In this document: piece after piece, positions 1-13,474 of the stretch | Layout: each line of letters starts with the position of its first letter | How positions within the stretch are numbered: position 1 is the stretch's first letter | NCBI GenBank assembly: GCA_958496175.1 | Contig: OY292276.1 | Span: forward strand, 10,930,001 to 10,994,000 | Source of the DNA: Sisyra terminalis | Lineage: Eukaryota > Arthropoda > Insecta > Neuroptera > Sisyridae | DNA length: 64,000 nucleotides | Direction: 5' to 3' | Notes under the pieces: generated by a model | What the model saw: only the letters and a program-made list of their open reading frames with translations | The model's database searches: none | Told to the model about the DNA's origin: nothing | Program-made: the position numbers and the translations under genes

Positions 1-1
1 A

Positions 2-2283
2 CACGAGGAACGTAAAAAGCACCGGAAACACGATAAACACCGTGACTCGTCACATAAGCGGCACAAAAGCAAGCATAGCAAAGAGCGCCATAGTGACGAA
101 CCAAAATCTGACCATAAATCATCGAAAAAGTCCCACAAACGCAAACACGACCAACATCCCAAACCCGACAAACATAAACGCCCAGTTGAGACTGACGATT
201 CCGAGCACGAATCACCCAAACCGTCAATCTACGTCGACGAAAATCCCAAAAAAGATTCTAAATCAAAATCACACGAACCCCCAGAGTCCCCACCGAAGAG
301 CAATTGCATCGAGGACAAAAAATCTAGCTCAAAAAGAAAACACTCCGATCACAACGACCACAAAGTCAGCAAAGATAAACACAAACACCACAAATCGAAA
401 CACAAAGACAGTGACTCCAAATCCAAACACGAATCAGATAAATCCAACAAAAAACATAGCGACAATAATGACAAAAGTGACAAAAAATCCAAACATAAAA
501 CAGAACATAAATCTAAACCCCATCAAAAATCAAATACAAAAGAATCAAAAGGTGGTTTTGAGGTCAACGAAGACGACGATGGAGGCATCAACTCGTCATC
601 GGGAGCTAGTTTTGCTGAGGCTCTAGGAATGTCATCATCTCCAAAAAAGAAAAAACTACCAAAACTTGAATTCGTAAAACCAAAAACACCAGAAATAGCA
701 TCTCCAAAAGTAATCATAAAACTAGCTATCATAATATTTCACAACTTTATTATTTTATTTTTAGGAAAATGGATTGGATTTATTAGCACCCAATACAAAA
801 TTACCTCACTTAGACTTAGAATTAACGTTGCCTACAATTTCGCCAAATTACCACCCGTCAACATCGTCGTCTTTGTATGTTGATAGTTTATTGAATTCGT
901 CGAACAGTAAACCTAAGTTAAAATCTCAAGAAGAGATGTTAAGTATAGCCATTAGCTCAAAAAATCAAAGGTATTATAAGTGATAAAACGAAGCTAATTT
1001 TAGAACTTATTTTCATGTTTTTTTTTTCAGAACAAAAGTCTATTCGGGGAATAAATCAGCTTGGGGATATGTCGCAAGTTTATTTGATTTATGTATTCGA
1101 GTATTGCAAGATAATATTGATGGTACGTTTAAATAAATTCTATTCTCTTGGTAAAGTAGTAATTTAATTAGATAAATTAAACTGTTGGGTATGATGTTTT
1201 CAACTTTTTGTGGCTAGTAAATAGCCTTTGAGCAGATTACTTTTTTTAAACGAGAATTAATTGATGAGACATTTTTTATTTATTTTAGCCTTAGCCTATA
1301 CCGGTGGTGTTCCATATCATATATTACTTCCCGTGCTTGAGCGGGCGACTCCCGAACAATTATTTGAACTAGAGAACTATAATCCATATTTTCTGGATGA
1401 TACTGAACCATTATGGGAACAGCATTGTAAACGAGAATTTCGAAACAAATCTCGAATGGAAATGGAAACGTGGCGTGAGGCTTATGTACGATTTGTAAAT
1501 GAACGTGAAGATAAACTTCGAGCCCTAACCGCAAATATAAAACAGTCAATTGATAAATCGCTACCAGTGCGACAAACAAAACTTGCGTATGTCGATAGTG
1601 TGGCGAAACCGCCTCGAAATGTTATACGAAAACAGGTAAGTTTTTTTAACTTCTTGTGAAATCTTCCAACTACCAATACATGAAAGATTTCGATTTTCCT
1701 TCCTTATTTCTTGTGTACATTAAGTTTCCTTTCTGAGGTCAAATATAAATTAATTTCTTTTTAGAATAGAAACCAACCAATTTTACTACATAAAGATCGC
1801 TAAAACTTCGTTACTTATTTCAATATATTGATATTGGCCATTTGTATATCCACTTCTTTTTTAATTTCCTAGATCTTGTTTCCTAGTGATCCATTCACAT
1901 ATTACTCTTTGCTTATATTAAATTATTTAAATAAAATCTTTGAAGAAAAAAATATGGTTAACTGTTATACTTCGATTTTAGGCAAAATTCGGCACGGGAA
2001 ACAATCCCAACGCAAAGCCAGCAACGACTCCTTCAGCACGTGCTGCCATGTTGACATCACCAGGAGTCGTGAGCAACATTGCCGTCCCAAATCCGGGCTC
2101 TCGAGCCTCCACTTACGCTCATTCTTCAAGTATTTAAAATAGCATTGACAACTCTTGACATAATTCATACTAATTACGGTCTTCATTTTTTCAGGTTCTG
2201 GTTCTGTGTCGAAACCCAAAAAAGCACCGCTCATGCAAAAAACGTTAGCCTTAATTAAAAGCACCAACCGATATCGAAGATAG
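2..2283 (+). CDS. EloA: Elongin A (transcription elongation factor B, large subunit), 3' part
   Basis: This is the downstream part of an Elongin A gene; the start lies left of the window. I join exons 2-709, 765-970, 1031-1122, 1289-1635, 1982-2129 and 2195-2283, which stay in frame for 529 residues up to TAG. The first exon encodes a long Lys/His/Ser/Asp-rich low-complexity region, usual for the N-terminal half of the family. The conserved core follows: TKVYSGNKSAWGY, CIRVLQDNID, then TGGVPYHILLPVLERATPEQ, the F-box-like and Elongin-BC-binding part, and VAKPPRNVIRKQ. The C-terminus KKAPLMQKTLALIKS matches the family end. Elongin A with Elongins B/C stimulates RNA polymerase II elongation and also acts as a ubiquitin-ligase substrate receptor. 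The acceptor at 1288 was preferred over a second AG at 1294 because it gives DALAYTGGVP; the choice is in frame either way. A polyadenylation signal AATAAA lies at 2296. Confidence 0.93.
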
Positions 2284-3855
2284 TATTGCGCTGTAAATAA
2301 AATAGCGATTTACTTGTTTTGTAATTTTTTCATTTGAGAAAAAAAAAATAGATAAATTAATCAGGGCGGAAAACATTTAATAAATTGTTATTTTATTTAA
2401 ATTGAAAAAAAAATGTTTTCTGGCTTAGATTCTCACTTTCGTTTCATGTTTTAAATATCTTTGTGTTAGCCTTTTTATGGAAATACTTTCAATGGAAACT
2501 TAAATTTTATCATACAAAAATGATTTTAATTTATTTCACAATTTTGATGCGGCAAAACTGATTTTATTTATAAAAAAATTCACGTTGGTTTTAATGATTA
2601 TGTCAAAATACGTTGCCCAACTTTTTATTTATAATATTCTGTTGATATTTTTTATTATTTGTTTATTTGAAAAATTGTGTTCTCGATATTTTGAATATGT
2701 ATATTAAGGACAAAAAACACAAATATGACCTTAATAAATTTTATATTGTAAGTAGTTCCTAGATAGAATTTAAATAATTATGTGTAAATAAAAGAATACA
2801 CATTGTGTGAAGAATACGTTTAGTATTTTTTTTCTTATAAAAAACGAAATTCTATCTAATTTAAGTAATTAATTTATTCGCGCTTAACTACTTTGTTTTT
2901 TTTTTTGAACTTCATGTCAAAATTCAAAATTTGATTTGTATTTTCTAATTGTTTCCTAGTCAATGTAAGGAAAACATTAATCTTTTTCTGTTATTGTGTG
3001 AAAATATTCAATGAATTTTAATAAAAATGGATTTTTAAACAAAACGAAAAACTGTTTTTACCAATTAGTTATTGTAAATAAATTTGGAGAAAAAAATGTT
3101 CTAGTTAAAAGTTTTCATCTCTGTATTCCCCATAATATAAGAGGTAGACATTTAACAGGACGCCCAGCGGTCAAGAAATTCAACAAAAATTTCTAGAAGT
3201 TTTTTATTTCTTTATAATATGATAAGTATTTAGAATCGAAATGATGTAAAAGTTAAATGAAATACGCATATTTTGTAAACAATCTGTACGTTGAATAATA
3301 AGTTCAATAGAATACATACGAAACATTATAAGGTTGTTTGGTTTTATTTCACAAAATTAATTAAAGGCTCAAATCGAAAAAAAAAAGTGAATTTTGATTT
3401 GGGAAAAGGAATTTGAAAAAAAAAACAGTTCAATTTGCCAACGAGTCCATTTTTTATATGCTTATCCTGTTAGACCCTTATTTTTTTTGGAGATAGGTAA
3501 AATGTATAACGTCATGTAAAACTGGTTTTTAATAAGCATATAACCGATATAACCCAGACCTTAAAAATAAGTGTATGGTTTATTTAAAAACAACAAGGAA
3601 TGTGTGGGAAAGCTTTATGGATCAAACACTCATGAATCAAATATTGGTTTATATCTTGCACAGGAGTTTGGATAATGGGAATATTTAAAAAGTAACTTTT
3701 ATTACGAAAACGACTTTTTATCTCAATCTCAACATTATAAATAAATACACATTTTTCAACAAAAACTACTCAGTTTTAAAAAGGAAAAATATTACATACC
3801 GAAAATCACTTTTATCCAAAGCATCAAGCTCTTGCATACACAATTAAAACAAAAA
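2284..3855. other. Intergenic, between convergent Elongin A and TAF5L
   Basis: These 1.6 kb separate two genes that end towards each other. They hold the Elongin A 3' UTR with AATAAA at 2296, further A/T-rich sequence with several AATAAA-like motifs, and the presumed 3' UTR of TAF5L on the right. I see no supported coding exon, RNA gene or clear repeat here; the small open frame near 3011 has no family resemblance or splice context. Confidence 0.6.
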
Positions 3856-6800
3856 TCAATTTGCCGCTTGTGGACAAGCGGACGTATACGGTTTGGTCCC
3901 CACACATATAATCTGATCATTCAAACATTGCAAACTCATAAAATGTGAGTAATTAGTCTCAAAAGTTGTTGCCCTATCGATAGGCAAAACTGTGGCATCT
4001 TCAGTCATTTTACTTGGATCATCCCACATTATTAACGTTCCACTGGTGGTGGCGGAATATAATTTACCACTTGGCGTCCATTTAAGAGCCACAATTGGTT
4101 CTGTATGGCCTTTCAGTTCTAATATACGATTGCCAACAGCCAAATCCCAAATTTGAATACTTTTATCTTCACCTAAAAGCATTTTATAAATTAAAGAGTC
4201 AATGTATAGTTTGAAAGAAATACAAACCGGCAGAGGCTAGAAAATGACCGTTGGGACTAAAATCTAAACAATAAACAGACCGTTGCACTGGGAGAAGTCG
4301 TACTAAGTCTCCGTTTGTGACGGTCCAAAGCCTTATGGTTCGATCTGATGAACCTGACGCAACATATAAGCCATTTGGATGAAATCTTGTACACTAAAAA
4401 TGAACACATGATAAGATAAATAATAGCATACAAAGTTAACATTTCTATCTTACATGAACATCTAAAGTGTGCCCAACACAAACTCGCAAAGGATTCGTAA
4501 TTTCTGGAGACCAAATTCGAACGGTTCGATCTTCCGATCCTGTGGCAATGTACATTCCTAAAGCACTGACGTCCATGCACCAAATCGGATAATTATGACC
4601 ACTAAACATTACGAAAATAGAATATTAAACTTTATCAAAAAGAAAAACCTAAACGTACTTATATAAAGCTTTGCAAATATTGTTTTCAATGTCCCAAATT
4701 CGCATCGTCGAATCGTGCGACACCGACATCATATACTGCGATGACTCTAAAAACGCAATGTCCTGCACCGGGCCGTAATGTCCGCGTAAAATCGTTTCGA
4801 ATTCTGCAGCATTTTCCTTTTTTTCGTCATCCTCTTCTTCGTCGGTACACGCCAACATTATTTGTCGATGTCGTTTAGTCGTTAGCAAAGGAAGACAATT
4901 ACTTTGCCAAACTCGAATTTCAGAATTCTCAAATCCTGCCGCCACATACTGGAGTGGTTTATTTATGGCTGAACAAGTGGCAGCACATCTGCAAAAAAAT
5001 ATCTTTAATATCCATGGCGATTCCAGCTTTCAAGTTGGGAGGAGGATATACTGTCAAGATCTCTAGTAAAGAAACTTATTTTTATTATTCAAAATACAAC
5101 TCGTTATTGAAAAGGTTGTGGCTTTCGGATCCAACGCCGTATTAAGATATTGACTATGTCGCCAACGTTTCGCAACCTCTTCGGGTCGCATCTTCAGGAC
5201 GTAATTGCTCCGAAACTAATTAGTTGCGAACCGTTGGCGACATAGTCAATATCTTAATAGGGCTTTGGATCCGAAAGCCACAACCTTTTCAATAGAGTTG
5301 TATTTTGAATAAGACCGACCATGAAAGCCTTAAATCTAAATTAAATTATTATACATCCAAAACTTAACCTAGGGATATCATGACCCCAATAGCTTCTCTT
5401 TGGATCGACTCTTCTTATTGATATAATACATAATACTTATACTATATAATTGATGTAATGGGAGATAAAATCAAGTATTAATTAGTACTTAAACCAATTT
5501 TAACTTCATTAAAATGCACCGTATATTAAGACGTATAAAACTTACTTTCTTTGCGAATTGAATATATTGTAAAGTAAAATCGGAGATGGTCGCTCCTCCA
5601 AATTTGATATGCATTCTTCTAAATGTTGCAATAACATTTCATCATAACTTGAATTTTCGACTGAATTAAGTACCGGAGCAGCATGAACTGGTTCCGAATT
5701 GGACACCTCCTCTGGAATACTTTCCGTGCTACTTAAACTATGAGTGAGCTCTTCATCGTCATATGATTCATGCTTATATAATCCATCGACTGTTTCAATA
5801 TCAAACCAAGTTTGTAAAATCTAATGCAACAAATAAATAATTTAAAAATGGATATTTACTTTAATTTATATTTAATTTACCTGAAGGATTATCACATGAC
5901 TGTGTTTCACTAAGTAATTAATCAGCAACTTGACACTTATTGTAGAAAGTTTTATCCTAAATTTGCAAGATCTAGAAATATAAATAAATCAATTACGGAA
6001 AAAAATAAATAAAAACTAATTTACCGAAAAGTCATGACAACCGGAAATGATTCAATGTCTTGTAAAGTTGAGATATTTTGAAGAGCATCGATAACATTTT
6101 CGCTGATGTCATACAATTGGATCTCTTTACGATTCTCTTCATTCGATTCTAAAAGTTAAACGAACCGTTAATATCTCCAAATCGTGTTACCAAGGAGCCC
6201 ATTAACTTATTGATTAAACACAAGTTTATTTTTGACTTTTCATTGTGGACAATTTTGATTATTTTTTTCATAATGTTTGAAACATTGATAACAAAAAATG
6301 AAATTAAAAAATTGGCTCAAGAACTTGACGAGCTGGTCGAGGAAAATCGCTTGTATTGGCTTCGAAACGATGCCAAAATTCGAGCCGTTAGTGCAGTGAA
6401 AACATACGACGAATTTCGGTTATTTATCTTTAGTTATTTTCAAGAGTCTGGTCAATGTAGCATAAGGATTTTTTTTATATTATTTTAAATTCAATTTAGT
6501 TTTTTTTATGAATGTTTTAAAGCTAAAAACATTTTAATTTATTCGGGTTGTACTAAAATTAATATACGTCGTTCGTATTCTTTCAGTGAAACATTGTAAT
6601 ATCGAAAAACGTTATTCTTAATATTCCTTTTTACTTAAAATCTAGTTTTTTTATTTTCTGTTTTCAACTTATTTTGGTCAATTTTATAAGAATCCTTCGC
6701 AAAATCTTTTTGCTGGTTACCAGATTCTTCTACTTATTTAATTATGAAATTTGCCACTTAAACCCTATTCAACGTACTATTGGTATTCGCTCCAAAAATA

Positions 6801-7660
6801 AAAACAAATTTTTGATTTTTAATTGTTCGAGCTTTTGATGATCACCCATATATTTTTCTTTGCGAATACCTCCCGTTCCCTTGCTATCCCCTAATTTTAC
6901 AAATATGTTTTTTAGGATTCTAAGTCATTTTTTTCTGATTCCAGTGATATTGTGAATGCAGCTCATTTGCAACCATTAACAAAAAAGAAACCAGTGATAC
7001 ATGAAGCCGAAAATAGACCTTCTTAAGTTATTTTTTGTAGAATAAAAATATCTTAAAATTAAAATCACCATTTAAATGAGCCTTGTGTAGTTTTTCATAT
7101 AACTCGTGTTGTAAAAGAAGAAAACATTGCTTCTGATCTTGATAATTTCCCCGTAAAGTTTCCAGATGTAGATGACAGAGGAGTGGACGGGCCAATGTCC
7201 ATAATTCCGATTGAACTGCCCATGATTTGATGCTGCAAAGCCACTTTAACCACCTAGAAATTATTCTTAGTCTAAATTTTGATGATTTATTTATTGATAT
7301 ATTTACTTTAAATAATGCTGCATCACTTGCTTAGGATCATTATTGACGCTACTGTACAAAATAGAATTAAATCGTGATGAAGCTTTATCTGCGAAAAGTT
7401 TAACGGCCAATTGTTCACTAGAAAGCGTAAACGATTCATTACTCTTTTCCTCTGAATTGGGTTCCTAGAAAATATAATTATTAATAATATTTGGTAGGAA
7501 ACATATTTAATTACTAAATTACAATATAATTTCGGCGTTCCAAATAGGAATTAATAACAGTTTTTACAATTTCGGATTTGGACTTCTTCATCGAACGGGA
7601 CACAGATACCGGTGGTGCGTTATTGGAAGTTGTGGGTAAACGTTTTACGCTTTCAGCCAT
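3856..7660 (-). CDS. TAF5L: TAF5L / PAF65-beta (fly wda), SAGA WD40 subunit
   Basis: Ten exons on the minus strand, in transcription order: 7523-7660, 7307-7464, 7069-7253, 6025-6148, 5881-5971, 5546-5820, 4659-4988, 4454-4601, 4228-4393, 3856-4172. They join in phase into 643 residues (human TAF5L is about 589). The N-terminus has a LisH-like helix (IVKTVINSYLERRNYI), then a TAF5 NTD2-type helical domain in exons 2-5. An acidic linker follows, then WD40 repeats from about residue 330: VAAGFENSEIRVW, ILRGHYGPVQDIAFL, TGSEDRTVRIWSP, ASGSSDRTIRLWTV and GEDKSIQIWDLAVG. The acidic insert after HRQIMLAC between the first blades matches TAF5L better than TAF5, the TFIID paralogue. The product is expected to scaffold histone-fold TAFs in the SAGA coactivator complex in the nucleus. 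Intron 3 hosts a gene on the other strand and intron 6 a foldback repeat. Confidence 0.92.
5086..5311. repeat. Foldback repeat (family A) in TAF5L intron 6
   Basis: An imperfect palindrome about 225 bp long. The left arm at about 5086-5188 (ending GACTATGTCGCCAACG) reappears inverted at about 5225-5311 (CGTTGGCGACATAGTC and onwards). The centre carries a hammerhead-like motif on the minus strand, listed separately. It lies wholly within the intron. No target-site duplication was found by eye. Confidence 0.8.
5158..5202 (-). ncRNA. Hammerhead-ribozyme-like motif, family A
   Basis: Read on the minus strand: CUGAAGA (complement of 5191-5197), one spacer base, stem II GCGACC/GGUUGC around a six-base loop, then GAAA. 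Next come the self-complementary stem III ACGU and U as the residue before the cleavage point. The flanking bases CGUC and GGCG can form a short stem I. This is the order of a type I hammerhead. The sense-oriented core is intact; in the opposite palindrome arm the GAAA is changed to GAAC. Self-cleavage is inferred, not shown. Confidence 0.55.
6273..7026 (+). CDS. CCDC103-like short protein nested in TAF5L intron 3
   Basis: Two plus-strand exons, 6273-6418 and 6945-7026, join (donor GTTATT, acceptor TTCCAG) into a 75-residue protein. It carries KLAQELDELVEENRLYWLRN, then DAKIRAVSAVKTYDEF, and across the splice RDIVNAAHLQPL. This is the N-terminal signature of CCDC103, a factor needed for ciliary and flagellar dynein-arm assembly. 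Vertebrate CCDC103 is about 240 residues; here the frame stops shortly after the conserved block, so most of the usual C-terminal domain is absent or lies in exons I missed. The start is the ATG at 6273 (A at -3); an upstream in-frame ATG at 6210 would add 21 hydrophobic, unconvincing residues. The gene lies within TAF5L intron 3 (6149-7068), antisense to it. The split codon restoring EFRDIV makes a chance ORF unlikely. Confidence 0.75.
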
Positions 7661-8161
7661 ATTTATTGAAAAGTTTTAATCAATTATAAAACTTTAAACA
7701 TTATGTCGATAAAAGTAATACATTTTAATTGGTTTTAATCAGTTTTAATAATAATATTATAAAAAAATACATTTTAAAACATAACCAATTTGTTTACTTT
7801 CAAAGCAACCAACTTAATATTAATAATACTGAAACTAACCAACTTAAATTTGTTTGATACTTTAGGGATTTTCGATTTTGTCAATGTTTGTGTACTTGGT
7901 TTTAAAAATTTTAATTTTAGGCCGGATAATGAATAAATTATTTACCAAAACAAATTTTTTATCTTTCTCTTCATCATTTAGTTGAACATAAGGTTATTTT
8001 ACTTCAAAAAATCGTGTATTTGTAGAAAGTATTAAGAATTCTAGCTTTTTTTTGCTGTCATAAAAGAGAGAAATGTCAAAGTCTTGTCACTTTTAAACTT
8101 TTATTATGTTTTTTTTAACGGTTTACTGATATGCTTTATTATCAACTCAAACCGAGGAAAT
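7661..8161. promoter_or_regulatory. Head-to-head interval between TAF5L and golgin-45
   Basis: Only 501 bp separate the two start codons, which point away from each other, so the interval must hold both 5' UTRs and both core promoters. No TATA box or other named motif was identified with confidence. The bidirectional promoter is inferred from the layout. Confidence 0.5.
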
Positions 8162-9823
8162 ATGAGCGACCTAATGCATATTTCTGGTAATAAATGCTCT
8201 ATATAACTTTTATTGTAGTTTTGTTTATTAAATTGTTTTCAAGTAGAAGTGGAACACGTTAGTAGTCCACGTACACAAGGCGATGGCATGGAAGTGTCGA
8301 GTTCAAAGCCCGAAAATTACCAAAGATCTAATAAAAACATCCCCAAATTTCGACTCTGTGAAACATTTCGATTATTCGAATGCTCTTCCACGCATCTAGA
8401 AAAAATTACACCCAAGGGAAAAATCACAGTGCTATCACCCAAATTGGTCCAACGTGAAAAGAAACTCTTACCTCATTTTGCGTCAGCAAAAGCGCCAAAA
8501 TTTATTCCATATGAACCTTTTAAAGCAGCCGTCACGCATATTCTTCCAAAAAATAAGCGGCCAAAGAAGAAACCGTCGAAGAACAATGTGGATATACAAG
8601 TAAGTTATGGACTTGAAGTCGAGGTCGGAGTACAATAATCCTTCTAGGACACAGCGTAGAAAAACTCGAAAAAGAAGCCTTCAGAGTGATATATTTACCC
8701 ACATAAACAATATTAGTCTTCAAAGAAACTACTACGTTGTTTCTGTTTACTTTTTTTTTAGTTAGGCTCTTTTTCTTCAAGTCTTGTTCCATCTCTTCGC
8801 AGAGTTTTCTCTTGGTAATGTTTTATTTTTCTAGATACTTGTATCTCAAATGTCCAATTTGGCTTCGGTTGAATTTAAAAATCGACACGACTTTAGCCGT
8901 TTCCCTGTCAAACAACTTCCCGCCGACGAAGATGATCCATTCAAAGAAGAGCGGCAGCGATTGCAATTTGAAATTCAGTCACTAAAAGACTCAAACGAAC
9001 AACTTGAAAAACAATTAAAATTTCAAACTCAAGTTAGTTTTTACAATAATTAAATAAGAAAAAATACTAACAAACTTTTTCAGGTAAACAGTGAACTGAA
9101 GACATTACTTGTGGCAGCTGTTGGTGAGGATTTAGAAGCTCGAGTTCAACTTTTAACTGAAGACAAATTGCAGCTAGCCCGAGCTTTGTTGAACTCCGCT
9201 CAACATTTGAGTACCCATCGCGAACAGGTCGAATGGTTGGCTGGACATTGCGAAGTTTGGAGAAGCAAATTTTTGGCGTCTAGGTACCCAAAAGTTAAAG
9301 TTTAAATCAATTTAATTGCTCTATATTCATTTTAGTCTTATGGTGGACGAGTTGGCGCGCTGGAAGACCAAATTATCATCACAAATTGGCGAACTGCAAG
9401 AATGTATTAAACGTTTGCTTGAAGAGCAAAATCACATCAATGTTGACGTGTTACACACATGGCAAACGTTGATGTCAACAGCCAAATGTTTTGACGTTGA
9501 TGTCGTTATGCCAAATGCATTAAATACCATATCATTAATGAATTCATGCAAAAAGCTCTCTGATGCGCTGGCAAAGAAGATTCTAGGCGACAAATATTTG
9601 GAACAAAAAGAGAACATATCCGACATGAATTCACCAGCTTCGGTTATGGCTCAAGAGGTATTTTAGAAAAAAAAAATATAATTTTTTTCATAGTAATTGA
9701 CTTAAAATTATTTTGTAGATTTTGACCAAAACCAATGTTAATCAAGCCGATAATCTTATCTATAATGTATTGCGTTTTAAGCCAAATACAGAGAAAACTA
9801 GTTTTGGTACTCAAACAAGTTGA
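8162..9823 (+). CDS. BLZF1: Golgin-45 (BLZF1)
   Basis: Six exons, 8162-8186, 8244-8599, 8835-9032, 9084-9283, 9336-9657 and 9719-9823, give 401 residues (human golgin-45 is about 400). The middle holds the coiled coil from about residue 160 and the diagnostic stretch VNSELKTLLVAAVGEDL, followed by CEVWRSKFLASSLMVDELAR across the exon 4/5 join. The N-terminus keeps the family motif GDGME and an AVTHILP block. Golgin-45 binds Rab2 and GRASP55 on medial Golgi cisternae and supports Golgi stacking and secretion. The start is the first ATG in a short first exon coding MSDLMHIS; a second acceptor three bases further in exon 2 is equally possible. The protein ends GTQTS and I see no match to the vertebrate C-terminal tail. 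AATAAA follows at 9854. Confidence 0.92.
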
Positions 9824-11616
9824 TATTGTACATAGTAGAGTTTTATATTTTTAAATAAATATTTTTATTTCTTTGATGTGAATTATTTTTTTTACCAAAC
9901 TTCAAAGATCCATTTTTCTTTAATAATAGGAATTAAAAAAAGATTAAAAGTTTCCATGAAGAGTTTTTTTTTATCAGGTACAGGAAGTCTATTTAACGTT
10001 GTTAACGTTCTGCCTTATTTTTTTTTGTTCAATATCCGTTCTTATATTCTTTTATCATATTGATCACTATATTTTTTTGTTAAATCTTCTCAACTTTCTT
10101 CAATATTGATTCCATTTAGTCTTCTTTTATTATTTTCTAGTACCATTTCTTTGAATATTTTCTTTCTCATTTCCTCGATTTTTTCAATTTGATGTCCTGT
10201 AATCTATAGTTGGGACATCATTTACAGTTTTTGGAGGTTGAAGTTCAAATTTTGAGTCCAGAGATAGATTTCCGTTTAGTAAAGTTAGGTGATGGTGATT
10301 CTTTATCTTCTTGTCGGATGGCCTTCAATTGGTGTTGAAGTCAATAGTAAAAAATTAAAGACAACAGTACATTTATTAATACAAAATACACATCAAATAT
10401 ATAATATAGTAATAATAATAAAATAATTTAGGTGAGACCTTTTCTAAATATTTTTTTTTCAAAAAATTAAGGCACATATATTGCTTTTAAAAATTTCCAA
10501 TTAAATTACTGAAATGCAATTTTGTTCTCAGTGAATTCTAATAGGCAAGAATAGGTGATACTTAGAAAAAAACTGGTGAATTGTCGCTTTATATATTTTA
10601 GTTGATGTCTACATTTAACGAGAATCGAGTAAAAATAAATTAAAAAAATTAATAAGTTTTTTAATGAGTTAAAAGACTTACAAAATACTTCACCAACGCT
10701 ATATTGATGTTTTTGTCTATATATGGGTAATTCTCATGAAATATCAAAATTCTTATCCTTTTTTTTCAAAAATCTAAGTGACCTAGAATGGTATTTTCTT
10801 TTCCTTGAAAGTACCATCACTTGGGCTATCAAACAATAATCGGCACGATTTAATAACGGTATGGCCTATAAAAACCATTCTCTCACTTTGAAAATTATAA
10901 ATCATTCTTATAATTCGTCTAAAATTAGTTTATCTTTGGGACCAGTATATTGATAAAATATAGTTACACAAATATTACAAAATTGTAAAAAAAAAATTTT
11001 TTTTCTACCTAATTTCGGAATTTGATGAATATTACCCATATATTTTCCTCATTTTTTTACAACATAAACCAGTTGTTTTAAAAGTTTTCATCTAATATTT
11101 TAATAAAATTAAAATATAAACTTCACAAATAATAATTGTTTAAACAACTAAATAAGTAAATGTCCATTCTCAGTGTAAAAACTAAATGTCATGAAGAACA
11201 AAGCGTTTAATAAATTAGGCATAAGCTTATATATGGAAGTAAATAAATTGCATGCATTGTATGGTGATACATTAGCTCTATTTCACACCAAAAGTGCTCA
11301 AATCAGTCAAGTTTAGTCATATATTATCCTTCTAGCTACTAAGGCAAATAGACAATATATAATCAAATTTAACTTGACTAATTCGGGCGCTAATAGTATG
11401 AGGAAAGGCTTAAAGTATTTGGTACGATTAAATGAGTATTTTTTTCAGACAATATCCTCAAATGAAATGTTTCTTAATTCTAAATATCTAATAAGTTATC
11501 TTGATATAATTTGATTCAATTGATTTTTAATAAGCAATAAGGCACGTGTTAAATAGTCTTGAAAATATTTTGTTCTTGATTATAAAGAATTAAGAAACTT
11601 TTTTTGAAAAATAATA
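9824..11616. other. Intergenic, between convergent golgin-45 and Rab19
   Basis: Very AT-rich sequence of 1.8 kb with long A and T runs. I see no coding exon. An imperfect inverted pair near 11291-11400 (AATCAGTCAAGTTTAG versus the complement of TTAACTTGACTAATT) could be the ends of a small decayed transposon. The small frames near 9878 are T-rich and have no support. Confidence 0.55.
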
Positions 11617-13034
<1,418 letters not shown>

Positions 13035-13474
13035 TTTTCCACCAAAATATTTTTCTTACATTTATCACAGATTATTTAAAATAAAATAAAAAGTCTAAAA
13101 GATATCAAAACCATTTTCATCTCATTTTGACATGTGTCAAAATTATGCCTCTGGCGTTGCCAACCTAATTTTTTTTCTCGAGAACAATTCCACTAGACAC
13201 GACGACGACGGACGTCGTCACGACGCCTGCGGCCTCTGGCGCACGACGTCGCAACCCATTAGCGTACATTTAAATTTTCGTTATCGTTTCAACAAAATAA
13301 ATCAATAATATAGAATTAAATATTTTAAAAAACGTTCGTTTTGTTAATTTATTATAAGAAATAAAGTAAAAATATGAAGATATTAAAACTAAATCGTTTC
13401 AATTACAATTATAATTGTTGCAAATATAAAATCTTTAAACTTTAACGCAGAGAATCGCTATATTTTTTTGCAGA
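13035..13474. promoter_or_regulatory. Head-to-head interval between Rab19 and VPS13
   Basis: These 440 bp separate two divergent start codons. A stretch at about 13190-13260 is strongly GC- and CpG-rich (repeated GACGACG / GACGTCGT blocks) within otherwise AT-rich DNA, including a CRE-like GACGTC core. A TTTTTTTGCAG acceptor-like site directly before the VPS13 ATG suggests a 5' UTR intron for that gene. Bidirectional promoter function is inferred from layout and base composition. Confidence 0.5.

Noticed and set aside
42..626. A 194-residue Thr/Asn/Lys-rich frame at the left edge
   Set aside because: It is a shadow of the Lys/His-rich Elongin A exon read in another frame; composition comes from repeated AAA/CAC-type codons and there is no family match.
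6210..6272. Upstream in-frame start for the CCDC103-like gene
   Set aside because: The added residues are hydrophobic and AT-codon-driven and match nothing in the family; the ATG at 6273 precedes the conserved helix directly.
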